A DNA stretch of 64,000 nt from positions 124,001 to 188,000 of the IMG/VR virus record IMGVR_UViG_3300027963_000035, one strand, 5' to 3'. Made by a program: the position numbers and the translations under genes. Each line of letters opens with the position of its first letter. The stretch's first letter is position 1. Origin of the DNA: a virus. The notes under the pieces are model-generated. The model made no database searches and was not told where the DNA came from. It saw only the letters and a list, made by a program, of their open reading frames with translations. Of this stretch, positions 18,026-25,219 are shown piece after piece.

Positions 18026-18232
18026 CTAGCTTTGTATATTTTCACTAATTTTTACCTCGGCTCCATCGAAAACAAAATTATAATCCCCCTCTTTCTCCGA
18101 GAACTCCCGGGCGACTTTAAACTTTATATTAAATATTCCGCTAAGACCTTGAGAGTGATATAAACCTTTAATAATTAAGTTTTCAACATCTTCTGCTGAT
18201 AAAACTATTTCTTTACTTGTTTTGATTTCCAT
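18026..18232 (-). CDS. Hypothetical protein
   Basis: 68 residues, mildly acidic, with a helical first half (SAEDVENLIIKGLYH) and a beta-like second half (YNFVFDGAEVKI). The pattern resembles small phage proteins with a KEIVLSAEDVENLI start, but I cannot name a family. It lies 16 nt upstream of the tagged gene on the same strand. Confidence 0.7.
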   Translation of the reverse strand: MEIKTSKEIVLSAEDVENLIIKGLYHSQGLSGIFNIKFKVAREFSEKEGDYNFVFDGAEVKISENIQS

Positions 18233-18295
18233 AAAATACCTCAGGTTAAGAAACCATAATAATAAAAAATAGAGAAAAAGTCAAGAAAAACAAAA

Positions 18296-18330
18296 ACCGA
18301 AAACTTTTGTCTTTCGAATGGAAATTAAAA
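18296..18330. repeat. 35-nt interspersed repeat, copy 1
   Basis: ACCGAAAACTTTTGTCTTTC followed by GAATGGAAATTAAAA. It sits between divergent genes. Near-identical copies are at 19191, 19433 and 20653. Confidence 0.85.
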
Positions 18331-18358
18331 TCTAACTATTTGATTCATATATAAAAAC

Positions 18359-18652
18359 ATGAAAACATTTAATGAATGGCTAGAAATTAAAGAAAATAAT
18401 AATGATGGTTGGGCCGAAGATGAAGCATACGGGGAAGCCATGTATGTATTGGAGCAAATTGAATGGTGCAAAGAAAATGACCCACAAGGATTAGAAGATC
18501 TAAAAAAAGATGTGAAGCAATTAGTTCCAAAGTGGAGAAAAATATTTAATAGTCATACCAATGGTGAACACGACGCAGAAGAAGACTTGAAGCTCTTTGT
18601 TAATAAATACAACAGCATGGTCAAAGACCCAGAATATCAAATAGAAATATAA
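18359..18652 (+). CDS. Tagged protein (MKTFNEWL) of unknown function
   Basis: 97 residues. The tag MKTFNEWLEIKENN is followed by an acidic helical domain (YVLEQIEWCKEND, LKKDVKQLVPKWRKIF). TATATA lies five to six nt before ATG with no Shine-Dalgarno, which suggests a leaderless mRNA. The next tagged gene begins 4 nt after its stop. Confidence 0.75.
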   Translation: MKTFNEWLEIKENNNDGWAEDEAYGEAMYVLEQIEWCKENDPQGLEDLKKDVKQLVPKWRKIFNSHTNGEHDAEEDLKLFVNKYNSMVKDPEYQIEI

Positions 18653-18655
18653 AAC

Positions 18656-19222
18656 ATGAAAACATTTAAAGATTACTTAATCGATAATCACCCAGAGATA
18701 ATGGATGAAGGAATCTTAGACTCATTAGGAAAGAATAAACTATTAAGAAATGCATTGGTGGCAGGAAGTATTGCCGGAATGGGTTTGGGAATATCAAATA
18801 AAGCAAGTGCAGCTCCTCCCGTTAAAAAACCCGTAGCTTCCAAACTTACAGATGAAGAACAAGATATTGAAGATGAAAAAGCAGAAATGTTGGATATGGC
18901 TAAAAAAGTTCCCATGAAAACAAGTACGCAAAAAGTAAATGGAAAAGATGTGGTTGTTTCAAGGGGAAAAGCTCAAATAATAGGGGGCAAGGTAGTTGCC
19001 AATCCTTCTCAAATAAATAAAAGTGTCCAAAAAGCAACTAAAGCTCCCACTAATAAGTTTGATCCAACAAAAAGACAACTACCACAATTGCCATCAGGAG
19101 TAAAATCAAGTCCAGACTTTGGAAGAGCAGTGGAATCATTTAATAGTTGGTTAATCAACAATCACCCAGAGATCATGGAAGAAAGAATACGCCGAAAAGG
19201 TCTTTCTTTCGAACGGAAATAA
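18656..19222 (+). CDS. Tagged protein with the tag repeated at its C-terminus
   Basis: 188 residues. It begins MKTFKDYLIDNHPEIMDE and ends with a near copy, FNSWLINNHPEIMEE (about residues 165-179). Between them lie a hydrophobic Gly-rich helix (ALVAGSIAGMGLGISNKASA, about 34-53) and a long Lys/Pro-rich disordered linker. This looks like a protein built to be held at both ends, or a fusion of two tagged proteins. The last codons run into a copy of the 35-nt repeat, so the C-terminus RRKGLSFERK is repeat-encoded. Confidence 0.75.
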   Translation: MKTFKDYLIDNHPEIMDEGILDSLGKNKLLRNALVAGSIAGMGLGISNKASAAPPVKKPVASKLTDEEQDIEDEKAEMLDMAKKVPMKTSTQKVNGKDVVVSRGKAQIIGGKVVANPSQINKSVQKATKAPTNKFDPTKRQLPQLPSGVKSSPDFGRAVESFNSWLINNHPEIMEERIRRKGLSFERK

Positions 19223-19223
19223 A
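19191..19223. repeat. 35-nt interspersed repeat, copy 2 (divergent)
   Basis: GCCGAAAAGGTCTTTCTTTC followed by GAACGGAAATAAA. It overlaps the 3' end of the tagged gene and supplies its stop codon. Confidence 0.7.
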
Positions 19224-19226
19224 GAA

Positions 19227-19409
19227 TCAACTATTTGAAAATTTTTGATTATCAAGACTCTTTAATATACCAAATACCTCCATTAACTCTTCGGTATTAA
19301 ATTCTTTTTCAAAAGGAAGAAACACCCACTCAGATTCATTCTTTCTAAATAAAAAGTATCCATAAAGGCTTTTGTAATGAAAGTCACTGATTTTTTCTAG
19401 GTTAAGCAT
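19227..19409 (-). CDS. Hypothetical protein
   Basis: 60 residues, aromatic-rich and acidic (YKSLYGYFLFRKN, FNTEELMEVFGIL). No family recognised. An AT-rich CAATTT lies directly before ATG with no clear Shine-Dalgarno. It converges on the tagged gene 5 nt away. Confidence 0.6.
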   Translation of the reverse strand: MLNLEKISDFHYKSLYGYFLFRKNESEWVFLPFEKEFNTEELMEVFGILKSLDNQKFSNS

Positions 19410-19432
19410 AAATTGCCCTCATCGCCCTCCAT

Positions 19433-19467
19433 GGCGAAAACGTTATTCTCTCGAACGGAAATTAAAA
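19433..19467. repeat. 35-nt interspersed repeat, copy 3
   Basis: GGCGAAAACGTTATTCTCTC followed by GAACGGAAATTAAAA. It lies in the spacer between the divergent genes at 19409 and 19622. Confidence 0.8.
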
Positions 19468-19621
19468 ATGAAGATTTTAATTTCTCAATACAGATTACTC
19501 AACTAGCATCAGCCTCCGAGAACATATTATAGCAAAGATTAAAGATAAAAAAAGAGTGGGATTTTTAAATGGTAGAACAATATATAATCGTATAAGTTAT
19601 TCTACCATTTAGGATTCATTA

Positions 19622-20305
19622 ATGCAAAAGAAAAGAAAAAAAAGAAGTATTGTATGGTCTATCCCGTCAGAAGAATTTCAAGATTTAGTTAAAAATTCTT
19701 CAACTATAGGTCAAATTTTAAAGTATTTTGGATTAACAAACAAGGGAGGCAACAGCGATACAGTTAAACGTAGAATAAAATATGAAAATATTGATATGTC
19801 TCACATTACATTAGGCAAAGGATCTAATAAAGGAAAAAGATTTAATTATAAAAAATCTGATGATGAGTTCTTTTGTGAAAACTCCACAACTCAAAGAAAT
19901 CATATTAAAAAAAGAATCATCAGAAATAATTTAATCAAACATGAATGCTCTGAGTGCGGATTAGTCGATACATGGAATAATAAGAAAATTATTCTGCAAC
20001 TTGAACATAAAAACGGAATAAATAATGACAATCGTCTAGAAAATCTTACATTTTTATGTCCTAATTGTCATAGCCAAACAGATACTTTTTCTGGAAGAAA
20101 GAAGAACAAACCTGTAAAAATTAAAAAAGGTAGAGGTGGGCCTAAGTTGTGGTTGAGAAAAGTAGAAAGACCAACAAAAGAAAAATTAGATGAATTAATT
20201 AAAAAATATCCCATAACTCAGGTCGGAAAGATGCATGGTGTAAGCGACACAGCTGTTCACAAGTGGATTAAATATTATAATTCCGGGGCTACGACTCGAA
20301 CGTAG
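19622..20305 (+). CDS. HNH endonuclease with C-terminal helix-turn-helix, ending inside a tRNA gene
   Basis: 227 residues. The zinc-type HNH domain is at about 120-165: HECSECG, LQLEHKNGINNDNRLENLTFLCPNCHSQT, with the E-H, N and C-x2-C/C-x2-C pattern of homing nucleases. A C-terminal helix-turn-helix (KYPITQVGKMHGVSDTAVHKWIKYY) follows, and the N-terminal half also reads as a DNA-binding segment. The last eight or so codons and the stop lie antisense to the 3' exon of the tRNA-Gln gene, which contains a group I intron. It is probably a mobile endonuclease using the conserved tRNA as its landing site. A close relative at 36810 has the same relation to tRNA-Lys. Confidence 0.85.
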   Translation: MQKKRKKRSIVWSIPSEEFQDLVKNSSTIGQILKYFGLTNKGGNSDTVKRRIKYENIDMSHITLGKGSNKGKRFNYKKSDDEFFCENSTTQRNHIKKRIIRNNLIKHECSECGLVDTWNNKKIILQLEHKNGINNDNRLENLTFLCPNCHSQTDTFSGRKKNKPVKIKKGRGGPKLWLRKVERPTKEKLDELIKKYPITQVGKMHGVSDTAVHKWIKYYNSGATTRT

Positions 20306-20554
20306 AAAAGCAGATCCACTTACCACTATAGTTTTCACTACCATTACTGTTTGTAGTCTGGACTTTATCTTCACCATAGCTTGGCTTTAGGTGTCGCCTG
20401 TTAAGTCTCTACACCTTCCTAAAAATAAATTCTAGGCTTGGCTCGGTATTAGCATTTTAAAGCTTTCACCGAATTTAAGCGATTCTACATTAAAGATTTC
20501 TCTTTAAGCACTCCAGTTTGAAGTCTGCTGTTATACCAATTTAACTACCTCGGA
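20281..20554 (-). tRNA. tRNA-Gln(UUG), split by a group I intron
   Basis: The 5' exon (20554-20521) has exactly 34 nt: acceptor TCCGAGG, D-arm GTTA/TAAC, anticodon stem GCAGA and CTT. The 3' exon (20318-20281) is TGGA, anticodon stem TCTGC, a T-arm CTACG-TTCGAGT-CGTAG, acceptor CCCCGGA and discriminator A. Joined, the loop is CTTTGGA with anticodon UUG. The U1-A72 pair is typical of tRNA-Gln. One acceptor pair is A-C. CCA is not encoded. The antisense HNH stop codon lies in the 3' exon. Confidence 0.85.
20319..20520 (-). ncRNA. Group I self-splicing intron (IC3-like) in tRNA-Gln
   Basis: The 202-nt intervening sequence carries all core elements in order: P (AAATTCGGTGAAAGC, 20462-20476), Q (AATACCGAGCC, 20440-20450), R (GGTGTAGAGACTTAAC, 20400-20415) and S (AAGATAAAGTCC, 20360-20371). 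R and S pair GACT/AGTC as P7. P1 pairs exon ACUU plus intron CA with UGGAGU across an AAC loop, putting a U-G wobble exactly at the 5' splice site. The last intron base is G. A P2-like hairpin TTAAAGA-GAAA-TCTTTAA follows P1. Insertion after position 34 is the site used by cyanobacterial tRNA-Leu introns. Confidence 0.85.
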
Positions 20555-20566
20555 CCATTAAATCTA

Positions 20567-20637
20567 AGCCCACATCTGGAATCGCACCAGAATTTGATGA
20601 TTACAAGTCAACTGTAATGCTTTTATACTATGCGGGC
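20567..20637 (-). tRNA. tRNA-Thr(UGU)
   Basis: Acceptor GCCCGCA pairs with TGTGGGC (one G-U). The anticodon loop CTTGTAA gives UGU. The T-arm is TCTGG-TGCGATT-CCAGA. No CCA is encoded. It ends 12 nt upstream of the split tRNA-Gln, so the two are probably one transcript. Confidence 0.85.
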
Positions 20638-20652
20638 CAATCATTCAAAAAA

Positions 20653-20687
20653 ACCGAAAACTTTTGCCTCTCGAACGGAAATTAAAA
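20653..20687. repeat. 35-nt interspersed repeat, copy 4
   Basis: ACCGAAAACTTTTGCCTCTC followed by GAACGGAAATTAAAA. It lies between the tRNA-Thr gene and the 3' end of the nuclease-like gene. Confidence 0.85.
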
Positions 20688-20696
20688 GGGAAGGTT

Positions 20697-22001
20697 TTAA
20701 GTCAAATCTTTCATCAATCGGGCTGCTTTATCGAAAGCAGCCACATTATTTTTTCGAAGAGCTACGAGTTGTTCCATCAAGTTAAAAACAGTGTCACCGA
20801 AAACAACATTCTCAGAAAGATTACTTAAAGTCTTTGGTTCATTACTCAAATTTTTAGCAATCGAATCCTGAATATCACTTCTGCTCCCGGAAGGAGTCTT
20901 TTTTGTTGACTTTTTATTGGGATCAAACTTATTCTCAATGAACGTAACCATAGACTTCAATACATCCTCAGATTCCATTGATTTTTTTACCCAATCACGA
21001 ACCGTTGGTGATTGAAGTTCAATATACTTGATCGATGAATCTGAGCTATCCATTCGCTTGGATACTATCCCATATTTTTGTCTGTTCAAAAAAAATACTT
21101 TGTCATACTCTCGCAAAATACCGTCAGATATATGCCCTGCACCTTCATCGCTATAGATATAGTCTTTGACTAAACTAAATCTATCATCTCCTTCTTTATT
21201 TTCACAAGTATTCCCATGAATGGACAAGTATAAATTAAAAGTCTTGTCTCTGATAGATTTGATCAGAGCGTCATCACTCAAAGATTTTTCGGCCATTTCC
21301 TTGTCGTGCTGGTCTTCTTGTTGGCCATTAGAATCCTTCTTTTTATTTTCACGTTTGTTTTTTGTGCGCTTAATGTACTTAATCTTATCCAAATTCACAA
21401 AGTAAAGTATATACTCTGCAACACTTTTCTTATTCTTTAGAATCCATTGATCAGCAGAAAGTTCCTCTGTTTCTTTCGACATATTAACCTTTCCTTTATT
21501 GTTTAGATTTAAATTGTTTAATCTACCGTTCATTGCATTATAAATAATGTCTTTAATCTTGTCAACATCTTTCAATAAAGAAAATTCTTTAGAATGTTTG
21601 GTGTTTACCTGGCGAGCATAATAAGGCTCGCCAGGGCCATTTCTTTTTTCAATTTCATAGTTTTCAATCACGTCATGCGAATATATCAAAGATCTATTGC
21701 ATGGGTCATTTAACACAATCTCCAAGCAGTTTTTCCTTATGGTTCTTCTTCCATAAAAATCAACAGTCTCATAAGGGAATTTATTTTTCCACTTTTCTAT
21801 TTTTCTTCTTTCAACTTCTATAAGAATATCCTTCTCGGATTCTGGATCGCTTACAATGAAATCCACTTTATTTACTCCATGTGGATGCCTCACAACATTG
21901 AGATTCATTTCCTTGCATATTCGTTTCAAGAATTCATGAAATCTTCTTTCCCCCACATTACCATATGCTAATCTTTTTTTGTTTATTTTTTTATTTCTCA
22001 T
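20697..22001 (-). CDS. Putative PD-(D/E)xK nuclease-like protein
   Basis: 434 residues. The N-terminal 100 residues contain GNVGERRFHEFL, NKVDFIVSD and ILIEVERRK, the E, D and ExK spacing of restriction-like nucleases. The region from about 170 onward is charged and largely helical, with a Lys/Glu-rich linker (about 205-230) and no family I can name. Upstream sequence has no obvious Shine-Dalgarno. Nuclease activity is an inference from the motif. Confidence 0.6.
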   Translation of the reverse strand: MRNKKINKKRLAYGNVGERRFHEFLKRICKEMNLNVVRHPHGVNKVDFIVSDPESEKDILIEVERRKIEKWKNKFPYETVDFYGRRTIRKNCLEIVLNDPCNRSLIYSHDVIENYEIEKRNGPGEPYYARQVNTKHSKEFSLLKDVDKIKDIIYNAMNGRLNNLNLNNKGKVNMSKETEELSADQWILKNKKSVAEYILYFVNLDKIKYIKRTKNKRENKKKDSNGQQEDQHDKEMAEKSLSDDALIKSIRDKTFNLYLSIHGNTCENKEGDDRFSLVKDYIYSDEGAGHISDGILREYDKVFFLNRQKYGIVSKRMDSSDSSIKYIELQSPTVRDWVKKSMESEDVLKSMVTFIENKFDPNKKSTKKTPSGSRSDIQDSIAKNLSNEPKTLSNLSENVVFGDTVFNLMEQLVALRKNNVAAFDKAARLMKDLT

Positions 22002-22554
22002 AACATATGAGAGTAAATTATCATAGATATTAGATACTGGAGAAACATATGCTATACGTTAAAACAAAATTAAATGAAAGCTGGGGAAGAGTTAACATAT
22101 GACTATAATGTATTCCAGCCTTCTCCTGATGGGGAATTGTAAAAAACCCTACAGTATCTCAAAAATTATACCCGCCGGATTTTTTTAGAAACCGTTTTTA
22201 GAAAATTATAGGTTTAGTGGGGCGGGTTTAAAGTTAACTCTCATATACTTTGAAAAAATATAGAAACCCCCTTTAAAGTTCATTAAAAAGTTCATGGGTT
22301 GGGAAAAAGAAATATAAAGGGAAAAGAAAAAGGGCGTAATGGCGTTGAACCGGTACCCGTACCAAACCCTACCCCCAGGGTTTTTCAGTTTTAGTTTTTC
22401 AGTTTTTAACTTTGTAAAAATATACCGTACCGAAAACTGTTTTCATTTTTCAAAGAACCGTACCGGATTCTTTCTCACATACCACGAATCCGTACCAGAA
22501 TCCTACCCGCCAGTAATAAGGGGGGAGAGTTTAGCCCCTCCCCCCTTAGACAAC
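22002..22554. other. Non-coding junction with four GGTACGG motifs
   Basis: No convincing gene. The left part holds AT-rich sequence and GTTAACTC/GAGTTAAC-like inverted pieces (about 22090 and 22235). The right part has four copies of the block motif at 22357, 22425, 22458 and 22490, all pointing leftward with no gene between them, then a strong hairpin. It marks the downstream end of the leftward block and could be a regulatory hub or the remains of deleted units. Confidence 0.6.
22518..22547 (-). terminator. G/C-rich hairpin
   Basis: AAGGGGGGAG pairs with CTCCCCCCTT (10 bp, 10-nt loop), 8 nt past the stop of the leftward gene. There is no strong T-run. Confidence 0.65.
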
Positions 22555-23028
22555 CTAGACTATCTGCCAATCGCAGACTACCTTGGTTGCCCCCTTGCAA
22601 CTTTGCTTGGGGAGTTGTTTCACCAACTCCCGCTTCACGTTCTCGACGCCCTCTTTGACTTCTGTGACACGATCAAGGATAGACCCTACCGCAGACTCCC
22701 CCTTGACCAACGCCGTTCTAATGCAATCTACGAGCACCCCAGTGGCAAGTGGGCCAGTCTTACGCATGGCAACCAGATCACTACGGGTGATAGTCTCTCC
22801 CTTATCCATGCGACTGATAAGGCTATCCCAAGCAGCACTAGCGGTTTCCTGCCACAGAGCCACCGATTCCAGCCAAGGGATGCTAGTGGTAGCGTCCCTT
22901 TCATAATCGTCGCCAACCTTGACCGTTCCACTGACCCGAACCGTGAAATCAACCGTATGATCCCCAACCGGAATGTTATCCCGGTCGAACTTCACTTTGC
23001 TCAGAGCCAGCATTTGAATGTCGTTCAT
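22555..23028 (-). CDS. Hypothetical protein
   Basis: 157 residues. A beta-like first half (VDFTVRVSGTVKVGDDYER) is followed by helices, and a coiled-coil-like C-terminal segment (SILDRVTEVKEGVENVKREL). CTCTGGAG lies upstream of ATG, and the block motif lies 43 nt upstream. It is the last gene of the leftward block and is followed by a hairpin. Confidence 0.75.
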   Translation of the reverse strand: MNDIQMLALSKVKFDRDNIPVGDHTVDFTVRVSGTVKVGDDYERDATTSIPWLESVALWQETASAAWDSLISRMDKGETITRSDLVAMRKTGPLATGVLVDCIRTALVKGESAVGSILDRVTEVKEGVENVKRELVKQLPKQSCKGATKVVCDWQIV

Positions 23029-23085
23029 CTTCTAAACTCCAGAGGGTTGAAGGTTCCTTACACTCAGTAATCGTACCAGATACTA

Positions 23086-23271
23086 TCACCCTGCCATCTT
23101 GATTAGACACTTCAAGGACAGACCATAAAGAAACATCCCCGCACCCGATTCGGGATCAATACCACAAGAAACCATGCTGGCTTCTAATGCGTCTTGGATC
23201 ATTCTCTCTGAAGGATACTTTTTACCCTTCAAGAAGTCTTTGGCCTTAATGGCAATCTCAACAGGAGTCAT
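23086..23271 (-). CDS. Hypothetical protein
   Basis: 61 residues from ATG 23271, chosen because CTGGAG lies 6 nt upstream and the block motif 37 nt upstream. The frame is open further upstream, but only through the neighbouring gene. It is a helical protein (PVEIAIKAKDFLKGKKYPSERMIQ pattern). No family recognised. Confidence 0.7.
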   Translation of the reverse strand: MTPVEIAIKAKDFLKGKKYPSERMIQDALEASMVSCGIDPESGAGMFLYGLSLKCLIKMAG

Positions 23272-23317
23272 CTGTTTTCTCCAGAGGTTGAAGTTCCTTA
23301 CACTCAACCGTACCAGA

Positions 23318-23428
23318 TTAGAACTTTTCCCGGCGGGTTGCCTTGTTAGCGACCCGCTTGCCAAACTTGCGAAGATGCTTGCAATAACTCATTCCAACCG
23401 CCTTGCCAGCACAACGAGTCTTACGCAT
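23318..23428 (-). CDS. Very small, highly basic protein
   Basis: 36 residues with 14 Lys/Arg/His (MRKTRCAGKAVGMSYC, HLRKFGKRV, NKATRREKF). AAAGGAAG lies 8 nt before ATG. Its stop abuts the block motif. The charge suggests nucleic-acid binding. Confidence 0.65.
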   Translation of the reverse strand: MRKTRCAGKAVGMSYCKHLRKFGKRVANKATRREKF

Positions 23429-23475
23429 TTGAAACTTCCTTTTGGTTAAGGTTACAAACATTAACCGTACCAGAA

Positions 23476-23511
23476 GGAGAGGGGGGAGTTTTTTGTTTCT
23501 CCCCCCTCTCC
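23476..23511 (-). terminator. G/C-rich hairpin after HTH gene
   Basis: GGAGAGGGGGGAG pairs with CTCCCCCCTCTCC (13 bp, 10-nt loop), 6 nt past the stop of the HTH gene at 23517. Confidence 0.75.
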
Positions 23512-23516
23512 CCTTT

Positions 23517-23762
23517 TCACTTCCAACCCTTCATTTCCTTGTTGGCAGCGGCCACGATACTTGCCTTGTTCCGGCGAGACTTCAACTCTTTCTTAGTCTT
23601 GGGAACACAAGCACCGTTCTGACGGAGATACTTGAGACGGAGGCAAACCGCTGCCGGAGTGATTCCCAACTCCTTAGCAACACTGGTTTGGTTCCCACCA
23701 TTGTTGAGATGCCGCATGATGACATTGACGAACGTTTCAACGCTAACAGTCTGACGCTTCAT
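23517..23762 (-). CDS. HTH protein, paralog 1
   Basis: 81 residues. The helix-turn-helix core (about 22-50: GGNQTSVAKELGITPAAVCLRLKYLRQ) is shared with five other genes here (27038, 32207, 35401, 37557, 57637). The C-terminus is basic and differs from the other members. It has its own block motif and a G-rich hairpin just after its stop. Probably a small DNA-binding regulator. Confidence 0.8.
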   Translation of the reverse strand: MKRQTVSVETFVNVIMRHLNNGGNQTSVAKELGITPAAVCLRLKYLRQNGACVPKTKKELKSRRNKASIVAAANKEMKGWK

Positions 23763-23816
23763 GGTTTTGGTTCCTTATGGTTATGGTTATGGTTCAATCA
23801 ACGATAATCTACCGTA

Positions 23817-23936
23817 CTAGTTTTCTTCTTCCGTTGGATCATAGTTACATTCATCCTCTGCATCTTCATTGTCATAACTTGGATCGTCAATCCAAGGCCA
23901 GAGGACTGTTTCTTGCATCATATCAAAGTCATCCAT
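23817..23936 (-). CDS. Small acidic protein
   Basis: 39 residues with 15 Asp/Glu and a WPW motif. Start at TAATG overlapping the upstream stop, with AAAGGAG upstream. Its TAG stop overlaps the block motif of the next unit. Acidic mimics of DNA or RNA are common among phage takeover proteins; that is speculation here. Confidence 0.65.
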   Translation of the reverse strand: MDDFDMMQETVLWPWIDDPSYDNEDAEDECNYDPTEEEN

Positions 23937-24124
23937 TAGACTCTCCTTTGAGTGTTGGGTTCACAACCATCCACCGTACTGAATACTTCAACAGCGACCA
24001 GATGGGGAAGGTATCCTTTCAGAATCTCTTTGAACTCAACCTTGCCGAACTTTTCGACCGCCTCTTTATGAGTCAAGACTATTGTTTTACCCGTGTCACA
24101 ACAGGTTACTTCATACTTCTTCAT
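23936..24124 (-). CDS. Hypothetical protein
   Basis: 62 residues (MKKYEVTCCDTGKTIVLTHKEAVEKFG pattern), a short beta start then a helix. The block motif of the following gene lies inside its last codons (EVFSTVDG), so coding and regulatory sequence overlap. The stop shares a base with the next ATG. Confidence 0.7.
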   Translation of the reverse strand: MKKYEVTCCDTGKTIVLTHKEAVEKFGKVEFKEILKGYLPHLVAVEVFSTVDGCEPNTQRRV

Positions 24125-24171
24125 GATGAAACTCCCAGAGTTATCGGCAAGAGTTTACCGTACCGAAAGCC

Positions 24172-24384
24172 TCAGATGACCCCCTCCAAGTAGGATTCAA
24201 ACTGGACAAGCAGTTCAATCTTATTATTCTTAGGCTTGATTCCCTTTTCCTGAAGGATTCTTTTCACAATCTGGCTGACGTTGAACCTTGAGTGCTTGAG
24301 TCCCTTAGTCTCCAACTTCAATGCACTCTTGAGACTGAGCAGACGATACTTTTCAACATTCAGGCCAGTGATAACGGTAGTCAT
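24172..24384 (-). CDS. Hypothetical protein
   Basis: 70 residues from ATG 24384, preceded by AGAGGAC. It is basic and helical (SLKSALKLETKGLKHSRF, NVSQIVKRILQEKG). No family recognised. Its block motif is at 24419. Confidence 0.7.
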   Translation of the reverse strand: MTTVITGLNVEKYRLLSLKSALKLETKGLKHSRFNVSQIVKRILQEKGIKPKNNKIELLVQFESYLEGVI

Positions 24385-24434
24385 TTTTAGTCCTCTTTGT
24401 TGATGGAACAAGAGTTTACCGTACCTGATTCATT

Positions 24435-24656
24435 TCAACCAAGATAACGATACTTAGCGTCCTCAACCTTTTCATCAATATTGTAGACGGTCAAACCGAT
24501 GATGTTATGGTCGTTCCACAAAGTTTCAAAAAGATGACTAATCTTTTTGCGGTCAGTATTCTTGATATAACCCTTTTTACCGTCCTTGAACATGATCTCC
24601 AGAATATAACCACTGACCCAAGACAAACCATCGAACCACTTGATGTTCTTGAACAT
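24435..24656 (-). CDS. Hypothetical protein
   Basis: 73 residues from ATG 24656, preceded by AAAGGAAAA. It starts MFKNIKWFDGLSWVSG, with beta-like segments and a conserved-looking LTVYNIDEKVE end. No family recognised. Confidence 0.7.
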   Translation of the reverse strand: MFKNIKWFDGLSWVSGYILEIMFKDGKKGYIKNTDRKKISHLFETLWNDHNIIGLTVYNIDEKVEDAKYRYLG

Positions 24657-24691
24657 TGTTTTTTCCTTTGGGCTAGGGTTAAGACAAGAGT

Positions 24692-24898
24692 TTACCGTAC
24701 TGGATTCCAAAGATTATCTTCCCTGAGTTCCTTACGGAGCAGGGTTGCTTCCTCCAGCAACTTCCTCTGTTCAATGAGGAAGTTCTTTACTGCGGAGTCA
24801 TACTCCCCACTATTTTGGGTATCCAGAATATTCTTCTTAGTCTCCCAAATAAGAGTGCTAAGAGCCCGGTCGATGATGTTTTTTTGCTCTGGGGTCAT
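24692..24898 (-). CDS. Hypothetical coiled-coil protein
   Basis: 68 residues, almost wholly helical (QKNIIDRALSTLIWETKKNI, FLIEQRKLLEEATLLRKEL). AAAGGAG lies upstream. Its last codons and stop (NPVR) are formed by the block motif GTACGGTAA of the next unit. Confidence 0.7.
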   Translation of the reverse strand: MTPEQKNIIDRALSTLIWETKKNILDTQNSGEYDSAVKNFLIEQRKLLEEATLLRKELREDNLWNPVR

Positions 24899-24944
24899 CA
24901 CTTTTCTCCTTTTGGTTTTTTACCGTACCAAAAACATAAAGTTT

Positions 24945-24966
24945 AACCCTAGATTTAACTAGGGTT
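24945..24966 (-). terminator. Perfect hairpin over a stop codon
   Basis: AACCCTAG-ATTTAA-CTAGGGTT (8 bp). It includes the stop of the gene at 24955-25092. Confidence 0.6.
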
Positions 24967-25092
24967 GTTGCTTTTAACACTAGCCAGTTCACCGTATAGG
25001 TTAACTGCAAGATACAGTGCTTCTCTCTTGTTAGCAGCCCATACATACCCGACAACGCCGACTCGCCAGTAAACTTCCCATTCAGTAAGCAT
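24955..25092 (-). CDS. Hypothetical protein
   Basis: 45 residues (MLTEWEVYWRVGVVGYVWAA start, then a helix). CACGGAG lies 10 nt before ATG, and a block motif lies at 25130. The stop is inside a hairpin. Confidence 0.6.
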   Translation of the reverse strand: MLTEWEVYWRVGVVGYVWAANKREALYLAVNLYGELASVKSNNPS

Positions 25093-25155
25093 GGTATTGG
25101 CTCCGTGGTTAATGGTTCACACCCAATCTACGTACCAAAAACTAAAAAGAAAAAT

Positions 25156-25212
25156 CCCCCGATCATAATGAAAACTCTACGCTTAGCGTGGAATCACCAA
25201 TATGATCGGGGG
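25156..25212 (-). terminator. Long-stem terminator
   Basis: CCCCCGATCATA pairs with TATGATCGGGGG (12 bp). The apical region holds a second small hairpin (TACGCTTAGCGT). In the transcribed sense it is followed by ATTTTTCTTTTT. It closes the unit of the gene at 25220. Confidence 0.85.
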
Positions 25213-25219
25213 AGAGTCT

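Noticed and set aside
22339-23070. Long plus-strand frame of 243 codons
   Set aside because: It crosses four block motifs and a hairpin and is antisense to the well-supported gene at 22555; composition is not protein-like.
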